A stretch of 64,000 nt of DNA from Helicostylum pulchrum (Eukaryota > Mucoromycota > Mucoromycetes > Mucorales > Mucoraceae), in the NCBI GenBank assembly GCA_025677825.1, contig JAIXMO010000042.1:205255-269254 (forward strand), in the 5' to 3' direction. Each line of letters starts with the position of its first letter. Position 1 is the first letter of the stretch. The notes under the pieces are model-generated. The model was given only the letters and a program-made list of their open reading frames with translations, searched no databases and was not told where the DNA came from. Shown piece by piece: positions 34,201 to 46,500 of this stretch. The translations under genes and the position numbers were made by a program.

Positions 34201-35896
34201 CGCCAAAAAGAAGGAAGAACAACAAGTAGAGGAAGATTCCAACACCAGCCAAGTCTCTGAAGAACCCGAACTTATTGAAAAGCCGAAAGAGTTGCCTGAA
34301 AAGGAACTTCACGGTGAATTAATTAAATACAAGACCATTTCAGAAGACAAGAAATTAATTGACTTATCTGCTTACCCATCTGGTGTTTTATCTGTAACGA
34401 TGCACTCGCTTTCACTTCCTGAATCTCATAAAGTAGTTACAGAGCTCTTATTAGACACTAACTATGCTCAGTTCAAAACCTCGGAACAAAAGGGAACTCA
34501 TATGGAGATGAACGAAACTGGTTCTGTGTTTGTAAAGGAGATGGATTTCTCTAAATTAGTTGTTCGTGTTCGTGATGTTCGTGAAGACGAGAAGGACAAT
34601 AAGTCTATTGGCCGTGTGTCTATTGAAGTCCGCAAGATCGTTGAGCGTTTAATGAAGGCAGCAGAAGACGATGTCACTGACCCCGTGATTGAAGACTTTA
34701 CTTTATTAGATTGTCCTCGTGGCAAGATTTCTCTCAGCTTCTGCTTTGTACCCTCTGTTCAGTTCACATTAGATCGTGCAGAAAGTCTTGAAAACCAAGG
34801 TAACTTGACTGTCGTTGCAGTCAACTGTAAGAACCTCACTGCTGCTGACCGCAGTGGTTTCAGTGACCCCTTTGTCCGTTTCTACGTGGACGAACAAAGA
34901 GTGTTCAAGACCGAGACCTACAAAAAGACCTTGAACCCTGTCTTCAGTAAAGACGAATCATTCACCGTGCCTATCGTCAACCGTATCAATACCCCTATTA
35001 TTGCCAAAGTATTTGATTGGGACCAAATTGGAAAGGATACTTTGTTAGGTACATGTGCTATTACATTCACCGGTGAAGAAGTTGAAACGTTTGTTACAAC
35101 CACCAAGGAGTACAAGTTGGATCAAGGTGGCACCATGACTCTTCGTTTGACTTGGAGACCTGAATTGGTTGCTCGTAAGAGAACCGGTACTTCTTTGTTC
35201 TCAGCTACTACTCGTGTATTTACCTCGGTTCCTGGTAACGCTCTTGGCGCTGGTAAAGATGTCGTCGGTGCTGGATTTGGTGTTGGCGGAAAAGTGTTTG
35301 GTGCTGGTGCATCTGCTTTGGGCAGTGGTATTCGTGGTATTGGTAAGATCGGTAAGAAATCACCTACAGAAGAAATCGTACCTCCTTTGCCTACTGAAGT
35401 CGTTACACCTGTGGCAACGAAAAGCAGTGCTACCAATTCTGCTATCTCTACCTCGCCTAGTACATCTACTCACCAAAGATCCATGACCGCTGATGACAGT
35501 TCCACCTTTCAAGTCAGTATAATCGAAGCACGTAACTTGAAGGCAATGGATCGTAGTGGAACCAGCGACCCTTACTGTCGCGTTCGCGTTAACAACAAAG
35601 TAGTATTTAAAACACAACATATCAAAAAGACATTAGCGCCCGAATGGAACGAATCGTTCGCTGTCAAGGTCAAGGATCATATGGACTTCAAGGTCAAGGA
35701 TTATAACAAGTTTAATGATGTTGATATTGGAGAACATCAATTGAATGTACTTCAATTTGTGAAGCCTGGTCAACCCTTTGATGGTTGGTTACCTTTATCA
35801 CCCGCTGGTACTGGTGAAATCCATGTTAAGATTGTAATGGTGGATTCTGATACCATGTCTATTAATACCAAGAGCAGTCGATTCGGCAAAAAATAG
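31282..35896 (+). CDS. Tricalbin / extended synaptotagmin-like ER-plasma membrane tether
   Basis: Five exons, 31282-32163, 32246-32548, 32630-32750, 32817-33135 and 33202-35896, give 1,439 residues. Residues 1-150 are disordered and charged. About 161-194 form a membrane hairpin (AAFLFTVVFTWLLTRFGGGL ... VGAFLATYY), then the SMP lipid-transfer domain runs to ~410 (WINHFMSRFWLIYEPVLSAQ ... FRMFNEFPHIKTVEASFLE). At least five C2 domains follow, near 438, 587, 730, 1077 and 1312; several keep Ca-binding Asp patterns (GKSDPYVRI, RSGFSDPFVRFYV, RSGTSDPYCRVRV). Tricalbins hold cortical ER to the plasma membrane and transfer lipids. A Gly-rich, Ala-rich repeat stretch separates the last two C2 domains. 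Confidence 0.93.
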
Positions 35897-35920
35897 ATTT
35901 TCTTTTTTTCTTTTAGCTTT

Positions 35921-35964
35921 TTATGTCACAGGATTTATCTGTTTATGACACAGGATTTACCTGT
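35921..35964. repeat. Two 22 bp tandem units, each a near-palindrome, upstream of the epoxide hydrolase
   Basis: Units 35921-35942 and 35943-35964 differ at two positions. The second contains ACAGG-ATTTA-CCTGT, a perfect 5 bp dyad with a 5 bp spacer. A TATA-like run follows at about 35966-35975, so this could be a paired regulator site for the gene starting at 36038; it could equally be a chance duplication. Confidence 0.4.
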
Positions 35965-36037
35965 GTATATATAAAAAAAGATGATTTCTATTTTTTTACT
36001 TTCTTTTTTTTCCCTCCTACTTTTTTATAATAAAATA

Positions 36038-37230
36038 ATGATTGAAAAATTTTTAGTTCCAGAACTAGATAAAGAGTACTTGGCGTTAAAACTAAATAAT
36101 ATACGGTACCCCAGCGAATATGAAGACCCTTCTGTAGGTTGGAAATGCGGTACACCTGCCTGGGCAGTCAAAGATATGATTGAAACCTGGAAGACGACGT
36201 ACAGCTGGGAGACCTCAAGAGCAGAGATAAACTCTTGGCATCACTATAAAACTCTTATTCATGGTTTAAATATCCATTTTATTCATGAAACTTCTGCAGA
36301 CCCAAAAGCTACCGCGATTATTTTAATTCATGGTTGGCCTTCTACATTTTATGAGTTTCATAAAATGATTGAACCTTTGCGAGACCAGGTAATAATACAT
36401 CACTTTCTAAAACTTCCCAGCCTCTAAAAAAAAAGCGTGTTACATTTACATAATAAGGCGTTTCATGTGGTCGTACCAAGCTTACCAGGTTACGGTTTTT
36501 CGGACCCGCCAAAACGACCAGGTGAAGGCACTACTGCGCAGTTCTCAGAAATCATGCATAAACTGATGACCGAATTAGGCTACAGCAAATATAGTAAGTC
36601 TATGATTTTTATTCTAAAACTGTATTTCTAAAAAAAAAACTCGGATATAGTGGTATATGGTACGGATTGGGGAGCTACCATAGGTCAACAGATGAGTCAA
36701 AACAACCCGGCCCACGCACTTGGATTTATAACCAACATGCCAGCCATCTTCCCGCCTCTACCTACCTTGAGTAATATATTACATTATCCATTGCAAGTAT
36801 CCAAGTTCTTGCTTTCGCTAGTAGTTGGATCTGGTAAAGTCTATGGTCCCGAAGCTGCAGCACTAGAGACGTTTACGTTTGCCAACGTAGATGTAAATCA
36901 AGATGCTGCTTACCGAGCCATTCAATCCGCTCGTCCTTACACGCTAGCATTCGGGTTAACAGATAGTCCGGTCGGGTTACTGGGCTGGATGTTGGAACCC
37001 TATCATGCTTGGACATATCACCCGTCTGAAGAAGCAATCCATTCCCTTCCCGATACAGTGACCACGGATGAATTTTTAACTCAAGTTACTCTTTACTGGA
37101 TGACAAATACAATGGCTTCTTCGTATCGTATTTATCACGAATTTGTAGCTGAAATGAAAACTATCAAACCATTCAAATTTACGGTTCCTTTTGCTGTTTC
37201 TTATTTTAAAAAGGAAGCGGTCAAGGTAAA

Positions 37231-37288
<58 letters not shown>

Positions 37289-37548
37289 TTAATAACGAAT
37301 TGAGACTAAAAGTTTTTTTTTATATATAGTTTCCTCGAGAATGGCTTGAAATAAGCATTACTAACTTGGTACAGCTTAAAAATCATGACAAGGTAATTAA
37401 AGAAGAATGAGAAAAAAAGTGTTCAATTTAACAATTTTATATATAGGGTGGTCACTTTCCTGCTCTCGAACAAACTGATCTATTATTGGAAGATATCCTT
37501 GAATTCCGTTCTACTCTTGAAAAAAATTCAAAGAAAAAAGACATTTAA
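36038..37548 (+). CDS. Epoxide hydrolase (EHN domain plus alpha/beta-hydrolase)
   Basis: Five exons, 36038-36388, 36458-36593, 36651-37225, 37330-37392 and 37447-37548, give 408 residues, the usual family size. The EHN lid (residues ~3-110) ends NSWHHYKTLIHGLNIHFIHE; HGWPSTFYEF is the oxyanion-hole motif. VYGTDWGATIGQQM carries the nucleophilic Asp, and GGHFPALEQ the catalytic His; the acid residue should lie between. The family opens epoxides to diols, usually in detoxification or lipid metabolism. An upstream in-frame ATG at 35981 would add a hydrophobic stretch, but that segment is T-rich leader-like, so 36038 is preferred. Intron 3 contains a run of 53 A (37234-37286). Confidence 0.88.
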
Positions 37549-37796
37549 CCTTTTTCTTTTGATCAATAAAAAGTATCATTATCACTGTGGAAATTTTTCG
37601 CTGAATTTTCGTAATTTTCTTAAAAAACACTTGAAAAACGCTGGATTTTCTGACTGAAACATTTTTTTTTAAAAAAAAAGTTTTTGAGACAAATGATGGT
37701 TTTTATTATTTGATGTACTTGAGGCTAAATATCGAAGTTCATAGTAAATACACCGCTTTCAGAGTCGATTTTAACTAATGCTCTTCTCATTTGAGG

Positions 37797-40595
37797 TCAA
37801 ATAAAATAAATTATACCATCATTTAAAGAATTCAACAAGCCAATAAGGCAAACAAAGGAAGAAGTATCAATGACTACAGAATTCTTCATCATATCAGACT
37901 GTAGTTTTTCCGTAATATTGCAGTATGGGATACCAGTAGCATTAAAACTGATATTCTGGTAAAAGTAGACAAGTGCCAAAGTTTTAGAGCGATAGTTAAA
38001 TATGTTTAAGATTTTGGCATATTTGTAAACAAAGGGAGTATCTGGGGCAACTACAACATTATCAGCACATTGCTTTTTATTGCTATAATGCGATAATGTA
38101 TGGTACTTGTGCTGTCCAATCGTCATCGCCTTTTTGCTTACGAAAAACAATGCACTTTCGTCCAAATCACGAGAAGAGGAAACACCAAGATGCCGGGCAA
38201 TTTTCGTAAGCATTTCATCTCCTAACGTCATCAGCTGCTGCTCCTGATAGTTTACAACGCCATCATCCAACTCATTAACTGGTTCGAATCGCTTATAATA
38301 ATTAACTGTAGCGTCAGCAATCATTATATTCTCGGCATTTCTTCCACTTCGAGTGCGAGACTTGATCTTAGACTTCATGATACCAATACGTCTCTCGAGA
38401 GATCTACAGCTAAAGCCAGGGAGAGGACCCATATCCCGAATTATATGAGCAATATAAGATAAATAATGCTCATTGATGTTGAACTTGTTGGGATACATCT
38501 TCGGAGAAACAAAAGCCATTCTTGAACAAGTCTAAGAAAATAATCAATGTTAGAGACTTTTAATTAAAGTATATTTATTTTCGTAAGTGAATACATATAC
38601 TACCTTTCGAATTCTTCCAGTTCGTTGTGTTCAATCTCAGTTTGGGTAGCCAAGGCGCAAATTTTTGAAATGTTGTACATGGCTTGAATCCCTTCGTTTA
38701 AAGCCGCCTTATCTTTTTTATTTTTAGTTAAGAATTCTTTTTGTTGAAGTAAAAGAACATCTACCACTAATGTCGAGGCAATAAACTTCAGAAAGTCCAA
38801 AAAGTCGATACCTCTAGCCATTCCAGGAGATCCAACAATATCTATATAAACATACGCATTATTTTTTTTATCATTTTATAATTCGAATCACTTACCAAGA
38901 AAAACACCTTCAAAGATGGGAGGCAAACTGGAAGTGAAATTTCTTATAGCCTTGTCGCACAATTTCAAGTACTTTGGCTTCAAGTAAAGAATTGTTTCGC
39001 GGTAGGCCTCATTACAAAGGAAGTTTCTGACTTGACGAGCGATATTCTGCCCAAAAAGATGAAACCCGTCCAGTCCAAGTTGTGATACACTTTGAAATTA
39101 GCGAAGGTCCGCTAATGGTGATCTCTTTTTGATTCCATGAGACTATATATAAACAAAAAAAAAAGAGGTTAATACAGCTCAATTATTACTTAAGAGATTA
39201 GATGTAAAAAAACACATACCTCGTCCCCTTCCTTGTAATCTTCTATCGTTCTTAATCTTGCGGGATAGTCCACGACTGTTTCATTAGTAGCATATCCGAA
39301 GCATCGAGTATTTGAAATATTGTCAGCTCGGATAGTGCAGTAGCGGCAGCCATAATAGGACGTGTGTTCAGATAAATGGTGTACCTCTGAGATCATTGAA
39401 ATATCTCCAGATTGCACAAGGACATGCACCTTGGGATGTATTTTCATTCCTTCTTCGATGGTAACATCCATTCCATTGCGGCTTAATAGATTCAACTCCT
39501 TAATAATAGGAGCGAAGAAACTATGAACGTCTTTCGGGTAGTCAGGACCAGGAAGGAATGCGACACCAATCAAGTTTTTTCTTTTGGACCTATTTACGAA
39601 TGGAAAGTCGTTAGAACATTTCAAATTTTGAAGTGTAAAAGTGATGATTATTACCTTTCAGTTTCGGGCAAGTTTAAAACCTGGATCATGACGGACGTCA
39701 ATTTTGATCCTTTTCTAGTGAACGACACAAAATCATCCATACAAAAATTTATAGCTTTGTCGTATACATTCGAAAATAAACCTTTTGCCTTTAAATCTTT
39801 GAAAAGCTGCCCATCAAAAATGGAGGAGAAACTATCTTGCGATCAGGAGCTTTTCTCGCATTAGTTTACTTTGTACAAAATATGCCAGTTGTGGACCCAT
39901 TGGTAATTGATAGTGCACTCTTCTAGGAGCGACACCATCTTTTTCAAAACGACGTTCTTGACAAAAAAGGCACCTCTTTTCGGATTCTTTATTAAACAAA
40001 CAGCATCCATTTATACAGCAATGAAATACATTTGGCTGAAAAGGAGCTGCTTTTCTCACCACAATTTTTATTCGATAGGGAGAAACCATTTTTTGAGCGT
40101 CTATTGTATAAAAGAAATTAGCAAAAAAAAAAAATTATAACTATGAATTTTAAAATATCTTCGTTTGATACCTTGTCCTTTGAATTTATTGTAAAAATTT
40201 AAAATTGCGTCGGCTACACGTCTGGTAAGCTTATATTCATCAATTGTTTCGATAGACTCTTTTTAGCGTTCATCTACTTCAGGAGATTGCGGCTCATACA
40301 AAGGTGCAAAAGTTGAATTTTCGATGCTAATGTATTCAGACGGCGTATCTTCAATTGCATCGTCCATGGGAATATACATGGGCTCATCCTCGTAATCTTC
40401 GACGATACTGTTGTTATCACAAGAACTTTGGGCGATATTGTGGCCAATATCCATGTCCTGAACAAACATCTGCTGTGTAGGTCTCGTTCGAAAAGAATTC
40501 AAATTTTTTCCAGCCTGATCCATTTCGTGTCTGACTAAATGAGAGCTATAGTGTCTTGAAGAAATATAAGCTTGGTACTTGGAGCATTCAGGCAT
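37797..40595 (-). pseudogene. tnp2-type (CMC) transposase, multi-exon relic
   Basis: Read from 40595 on the minus strand: MPECSKYQAYISSRHYSSHL, then a TAA (40265-40263) inside a frame that continues KESIETIDEYKLTRRVADAI. Next come a Cys-rich segment (FHCCINGCCLFNKE ... RCLFCQ), FDGQLFKDLKAKGLFSN, LPGPDYPKDVHSFFAPIIKE, and HVLVQSGDISMISEVHHLSE with YYGCRYC. After these are GLDGFHLFGQNIARQVRNFL and a C-terminal block GFSCRSLERRIGIMKSKIKS. Order and wording match fungal tnp2-family transposases. There are at least one nonsense codon near the start, another before GLDGFH, and a frame change near 39850. It is inactive. Intron positions between blocks were seen (for example GTAAGT after EGVFL). Confidence 0.75.
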
Positions 40596-40908
40596 TTTTA
40601 AAAAATGAATATACAGTGGAATTATTAAGGTTTGTTTTCATTTACATATTATCATCTTATATAGTTCTTTGTCTGCGAAACATCATAATTTTCCAAGTTG
40701 ATGTTTTAGGTTTTCAAAATTTCTACATGTTTCGAAAGTTGGTAAAAAATTTAAATTTAAGATGAGAAAGTAGCAATCTATTGGATAATACTCATTTTTT
40801 TTTTACTATGTGATGGATATAAAAAAAATGCTTCTTTCTTATTGTTCTTTAATTCTTCTTCTTTATTCTTCGTTAACTATTATTATTTATCATTATTATT
40901 TATATCTA

Positions 40909-41460
40909 ATGGCTCCCAGAACCAACTTTTTCTCTACTATCGAAAAGCAAATTTCCCAAATGAGCGATCAAATTTCTTCATTAGAAGGTAAGTATTCTTC
41001 CATGATGAACGCTTTAATTTTACTTATTGATAGTGTACGCAACCTGGAAAAATTGGTTTCAAAAAACCAAAACCAAGACGAGGATGTCGAATTAGTTGGG
41101 CGCCCACGTACCATCTTGGATGAAGATGCCCGTGACCAAGAGTCACATAATTCAATTGATCAAGACTTCTTTTGGTGACGCCGATGGAGTTGATACTGAA
41201 GCCATCTATAAGCAGGTATCAAAACATGCTTATTACAGGGTCAAGAAAGTTTTCGTGGACTATCAAGAGTCCAATGATCCGATTCCTTCCTGGGGTGGTT
41301 TGGATGTTTCCAAGAGAAAAAAACTTATAACCTTAACGAGGTCAATGACAAGCTCGATTGGTGCTAAGAAACTTGTTCCTGCGAAGACGACTGGGCTATA
41401 AGTTTTATTGTGGAAAAGGCATGGCACAATAAATTGTACTATATCAACAGTAAAAAGGTA
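40909..41460 (+). pseudogene. Companion gene of the CMC element, decayed
   Basis: Starts MAPRTNFFSTIEKQISQMSD with a coiled-coil stretch up to about residue 65. It shifts frame near 41100-41150 into LIKTSFGDADGVDTEAIYKQ and VSKHAYYRVKKVFVDYQES with PIPSWGG. A further shift, with an in-frame TAA, leads to CEDDWAISFIVEKAWHNKLY before a GTAATA donor-like site at about 41459. It is transcribed divergently from the transposase relic within the same element. I know of similar coiled-coil/basic proteins recurring beside Mucorales transposons, but I cannot name a domain. Two frame changes and one stop show that it is dead. Confidence 0.45.
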
Positions 41461-41705
41461 ATATTACCGAATTCTTTTAAAATTTGAACAATAGCGTAAA
41501 CTAACCTCATTTCTTTATATTTAAATACTAAAAATGTACAACTAAAAACAGCTGAATTTATCACGACTGAATTTTATCACTGAAAATATCGAATAACTGA
41601 AAAATGCTGAAATTTTTGAAAATGCAAACTTTTAGTATTTTTACCGTTAAAAATTTTCAGCGGTTTTTCAGCGGTTTTAAGTGAAATTTTTTCCACATAT
41701 ATGTG

Positions 41706-42071
41706 AAATGCAAGTCCTGACTTTAGCTTAAAATACTACCGTGTTACAATATTACATTTGATTATCACAGGAGGAGAATGAGGGTAATCATATACCCTGT
41801 ATACCTTTAAGCCTCTTTAATTCAAACTTTAGCAGTGGTTAAATCAGTTGTTTGGATTGACCTATTTATTCGCAGCAATTATGTTCTCCTTTTTTTTTAA
41901 AAAAAAATGTTCCAGTCTACCTTTCTCCTGTCCGTCTTTAACCGTACAAAAAAAAGGGTACAGTATTCTGGAACTGTACTACTCTGTTTCTTTTATATAT
42001 ATATGAGAATGGGAATATTATTAAAAAAAAAAAGGAAAAAAAGGGGGGAGGGTATTTTTACTATCTTATTA
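41706..42071. other. intergenic, no gene seen
   Basis: Contains a 7 bp inverted repeat (GTACAGT ... ACTGTAC near 41957-41980) downstream of the convergent Rab gene. No coding signal. Confidence 0.5.
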
Positions 42072-42771
42072 TCAACATGCACAACTACTAGATTTACGAG
42101 CTTCATTGCTAGTAGGTGAACCCAATTCAATTGCTTGTCCACGCATAATTTCTGCTCTTTTATCATCCATTGTAGCTAATTTAGTTGATATTTTATCAAA
42201 TATATTAACAATCAGACTCTCAAACGCTTTTTCTACATTGATACTTTCTAAAGCACTTGTTTCCATAAACATCAGGCCATTGGATTCAGCATAGTCCATT
42301 GCCTCCTGTTGACTTACTTTACGTTTCGAATCCAAATCTGATTTATTTCCAATCAACATGATAATACTGTCTGGGTGTGCTTCATTGATTTTCAATTCGT
42401 TTAACCATCGAGATATAGTAGCAAATGATTCTCGTTTGGTTATATCGTATACAAGTAATGCGCCTACTGAGCCACGATAATATCTATACATATAAAATGA
42501 GTATTTAACTTGCCTTTCGAAAAATATATATATTTTACCTTTTTGTAATAGAGCGATATCTTTCTTGTCCTGCCGTATCCCATATTTGAGCTCGAACTCT
42601 TTTATTCTTTACCACCATATTTTTTATTGTCAAGTCTAACCCGATCGTACTTTTAGAGGCAAAGTCAAACGTGTCATGAACAAACCGACTCATCAAGTTT
42701 GTCTTACCAACCCCAGAGTCTCCTACTACCACCAACTTGAACACGTAATCATAAGAGTTTTCGTCTTCCAT
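42072..42771 (-). CDS. YPT31: Rab GTPase, Rab11/Ypt31-like
   Basis: Two minus-strand exons, 42771-42539 and 42483-42072, join at ITK-RYYRGS and give 214 residues. All G motifs are present: GDSGVGKT (P-loop), [13 protein letters not shown] and ETSALES. The C-terminal CAC is a CxC geranylgeranylation signal. [36 protein letters not shown] and WLNEL point to the Rab11/Ypt31 branch, which acts in Golgi exit and recycling. The switch I/RabF1 segment reads TIGLDLTIK, where most Rab11 proteins have TIGVEF; this and modest conservation elsewhere suggest a diverged paralogue. Confidence 0.88.
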
Positions 42772-42817
42772 ATTTATATTATTAAAGAAAAAGGTAATAA
42801 GCGAAAGAGAAATAGAA

Positions 42818-42852
<35 letters not shown>

Positions 42853-43537
42853 AACAAACAAATGGCTATGCTAAAATAGAGTAGTTTGTATTCATTATGC
42901 ATGTGCTTTTCTGGGTAAAAAAACTCGCCCTTTGGGTAAATAAGGACTGCTATGTGCAGATTACTTTCTTTACTGCACAACCTGAGATCAAGATAATAAC
43001 TGGTATGATTTTATTTATATTTTCTACATTTGTACGTTTGTACGCCCAGACTAATAGACGCCCAGATGGTGTAAGGAGATTTTTTTTCAGTATTTACCGA
43101 GAAAATCTATTGTAAGCAACGATTTCTCCTTTATACACAATAATGAAACACTGAAAGATACTCCTAAACGATTATAAATTTATTATATTATATAAATAAA
43201 GTGAATATCGACTTCTTTTGCACCATATAAACTCTGCAAATTAATTGAAATTGTCGTCGTTTGATGTTGTCAGAGTAATATACATCTTGAATTTTCTCAA
43301 ATTAAATAGTTCTTACTTGTGTTAAGTGACCAGAACAAAATACATGTTTGAGTGGCTATTTTTAAAGTTTGGTGGTACATTAAACTACAAAAAGGACCTG
43401 CCTGTCATTTATTTTAACGGTGGTCTATTTTGCATCCCCCTTATTTCTCTCTTTTTCTCTTTCTTTACATATAAATACATACACACATTATTTTTATAAA
43501 TTAAAACAACAAAAAGTAAAATAGAAACCTCATGTAA
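42772..43537. other. Divergent intergenic region with a GA microsatellite
   Basis: A GA-rich microsatellite occupies about 42800-42852 directly upstream of the Rab start codon (a CT-rich leader in that gene's sense). The remainder, up to the mucin-like gene, is AT-rich with no feature recognised. Confidence 0.5.
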
Positions 43538-46500
43538 ATGAATAAACATAATGCTCATTACAACATGCTGAATTATGTTTATACTTTACCAATTTTACTC
43601 TTTTTAACTGTCTTGCTCTTGACTTCAGTTCAAGCTTCAACACCAAATGTAAGTTCCCCTAGTAAAATTATATGACCCAGTCTTTTAATTAAAAGCTCAT
43701 TACCAAAAACAGATGAAATCAACAATGAATATAAAGTTTTTTGAATCTCCTATTGTTCTTGGCGAATCAATCTGTTACAGTAAAAGGGCTTTACCTGACG
43801 ATTCTACCAATTACGGTCGTGTTACACCCACTGTCACACAAGTAAAGAAACCAGAGAAATCATCTTCTGCATCAGAATCAACCGATAATTACAAAAAGAA
43901 TATTGAGAACACAATTAACTCTAGTAAACAAACCAAATCAACTACCTCTGCGACCGATTCGACCGAAACTACATCCACTATCAATCATGCCATAGCAACT
44001 CAACAACATGGCACAAGCCGATCTAGTTCTAGTGTAACAACAGATCGCATTAATGTAACCACTAAAAGCAAGAGGACAATAACTTCTGTAGGAACAACCA
44101 AGCCAGAAACTGCAGAATATTCACAAAAAGCAAGCCCCACTACGTCTGCTAACAAAAAAACTACTGATGCTACTATTACTGCTACTACTAGTACGAATTG
44201 ATTTAAAATAATATACTTTTTTTTCTTTTATTTAATACGTGATATTAATATAATCTCTTTAAATTAGTTACTACAAAATCTGATGACAATTTAACGGAAC
44301 CACAAAATACTTCCTCCCACGAGATATCTGAAACTACAACTGCATATGTCACTTCTACTATAGATAAAGCATCTACAACAATTCAAAAGCCTACGAAAAC
44401 AACATCAACTATTACTTCTTTGAAAGAAAGTAAACCGACCGAAACCACAGAAAGTAGAAAGTTTTCGTCGACGGTTACGCCTACGCGTTCAGAGATAACA
44501 GCTACCGAATCAAAGGTTTCGACAAAAACTGTATCGGATAAACGTACCGCTCGAGAAAGTACCCCGACAGGATCCATTACTTCTACTATTGCCACTAAAC
44601 CTTCTACTGCGACTCATTCCGGGCATTCATCTACACCAAATAGTAGTTCAATCACACCCACATTTATTAGCGAAAACCCAACTCGTACAAACAAAATTAC
44701 AAGTAGCACAAATAAAGATAAATTAACAGCTATTATTACTAGCAAAAATTCATCACCAGATGCAGGTAAAAAAAAAAACGCTACTTGAATTTATCTTTCT
44801 ATACGTGTATTAAACTCTATATAGCAGGTACGTTATCTACAAAAGATCCATCTAGCCATGCAACCAAAAATACCTCGATATCAAGCACAGTTAGTAAGAC
44901 AACTTTAGAGGAAAAGAGTGCTTCGTCAACTACTACTACTACTACCGAGAATAAAACGACTACTACCTCAAAATTACATACTGCGATAACTTCTATTCCG
45001 AAATATAATCATACCTCTATAAGAACAAACACCAGCAATACGAACCCAGTCACTACTACAACAGTTTTACCAGGAACTTCAGGCAAGTCCAACTCATTTG
45101 TAGTCACAAAAACTTCAATATTGACAGCTTTGAAGCCCACCAATATTTTGACACACTCTACTAAAAACACAACCACTTTGTCTACTACTACTACCGATCG
45201 ATCTGTACCAACAAGTACTATACTAGAAAAAGAAAATTCCTCTACAAGTGATGTATCTACAAGCACTATAACTTCTTACGGGACGGAAAGTACCAAGTCC
45301 CCTATTACCAACATCACTTCTTCAGCAAGTGGTTCTTCTACGCCAAGTAGTTCTACAAAGAGTACTTTATCTACTGAAAGTAATTTTTCAAAAACAAATA
45401 ATTCTACTGCAAAGAGTACTTCTTCCACAAAAAGTACTTTGTCTCGGATTATTTCTGGTAGTTCTACTATGACTGAAATTTCTGCTGGTACAGAAAGCGC
45501 TACTTCAACAAAAAGTTCTACAATCACCAAAGATCCTGCTGCTACCGAAGGTTCTATATCTATTGAGAGTTCTGCATCTGCTGAAATCTCTACTGCTACA
45601 GATATCTCTACTGCTACTGAAAGCTCAATCTCTGCCACAAAAAACTCGACTTTAATCAGTGAATCTACTACATCTGGTAAGCATACGCCGTCCGATTGGT
45701 CTTTTATAACCGCTAGCTTTTTTAAAACTTCCAGTCCTACTACTACCAAAATGACGAGTACAAAAAGTCCTACAACAACTAATAATTTTACTACTAGTAA
45801 CAATTCTACTATATTGTCTGCTCCTGTCACTACAAACCGTACTACTACTACTACTACTACTACAAAAATTATAGATAATGGGTATAATACTGAAATTTCT
45901 TCAAAACTTACCGCTAGCTTCTATACAGCTCTTCATCGTCCAACTAGTATTACTATCAGTAGTACTCTTTCAAACTCTAGCAGTTCTGTTACAGACAACA
46001 GTTATACTGTATTGGCTACTCCTGTCACTACGAACCGTACAGCTACTACTGTTACAAAAACTATATATACTAGGTATAATACTGAAGGCTCTTCAAACCC
46101 TACTACTGGCTTCTCTACAACTTTTCTACCTCCAGCTAGTATTACTATCAGTAGCACTCTTTCAAACTCTACTAGTTCTACTACAACCAAAATAAATTCT
46201 CCTACAGATACCCCTTTATCTATATCTCAAAACTCTACAAGAACAAGTACTGATTTCGAATCTAAATCTACTTTGACAAAGTCCTTTACTTTGAGTTCCG
46301 TTAACGCATCTGCAAAAACTACTACTACAACTAGTAGCAATGATGTCACTGCGATTGTCGGCGCTGACACTACCAAACCCGCTCGAACAAAAAGTGATGT
46401 GCATTTTAGTACAACTGAGTACCCAGTTATGACAACATATAGTACTACCGTATCTAATACTACTATTATTCCGTCAACTACAGCTGAGATTACAGAAATT

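Larger units (their letters stand above)
37583..41705. mobile_element. Decayed CMC (EnSpm/tnp2-like) transposon, ends approximate
   Basis: A left end reading CACTGTGGAAATTTTTCGCTG at 37583 resembles the inverted right end (CACATATATGTGGAAA... read from 41705), sharing TGTGGAAA, ATTTC and repeated CGCTG. Between lie a minus-strand tnp2-type transposase relic and a divergent plus-strand companion relic. CAC-starting termini and a tnp2 transposase are the CMC superfamily pattern. The exact right boundary is uncertain by about 10 bp and no target duplication could be fixed. Confidence 0.5.

Noticed and set aside
35981..36037. N-terminal signal-anchor extension of the epoxide hydrolase
   Set aside because: The segment is a T-rich leader like those before other genes here, and the EHN domain begins normally from ATG 36038.
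44785..44827. Start of an independent gene at 44785
   Set aside because: The stretch is the intron between exons 3 and 4 of the mucin-like gene; GTAAAA...GCAG joins the phases exactly.
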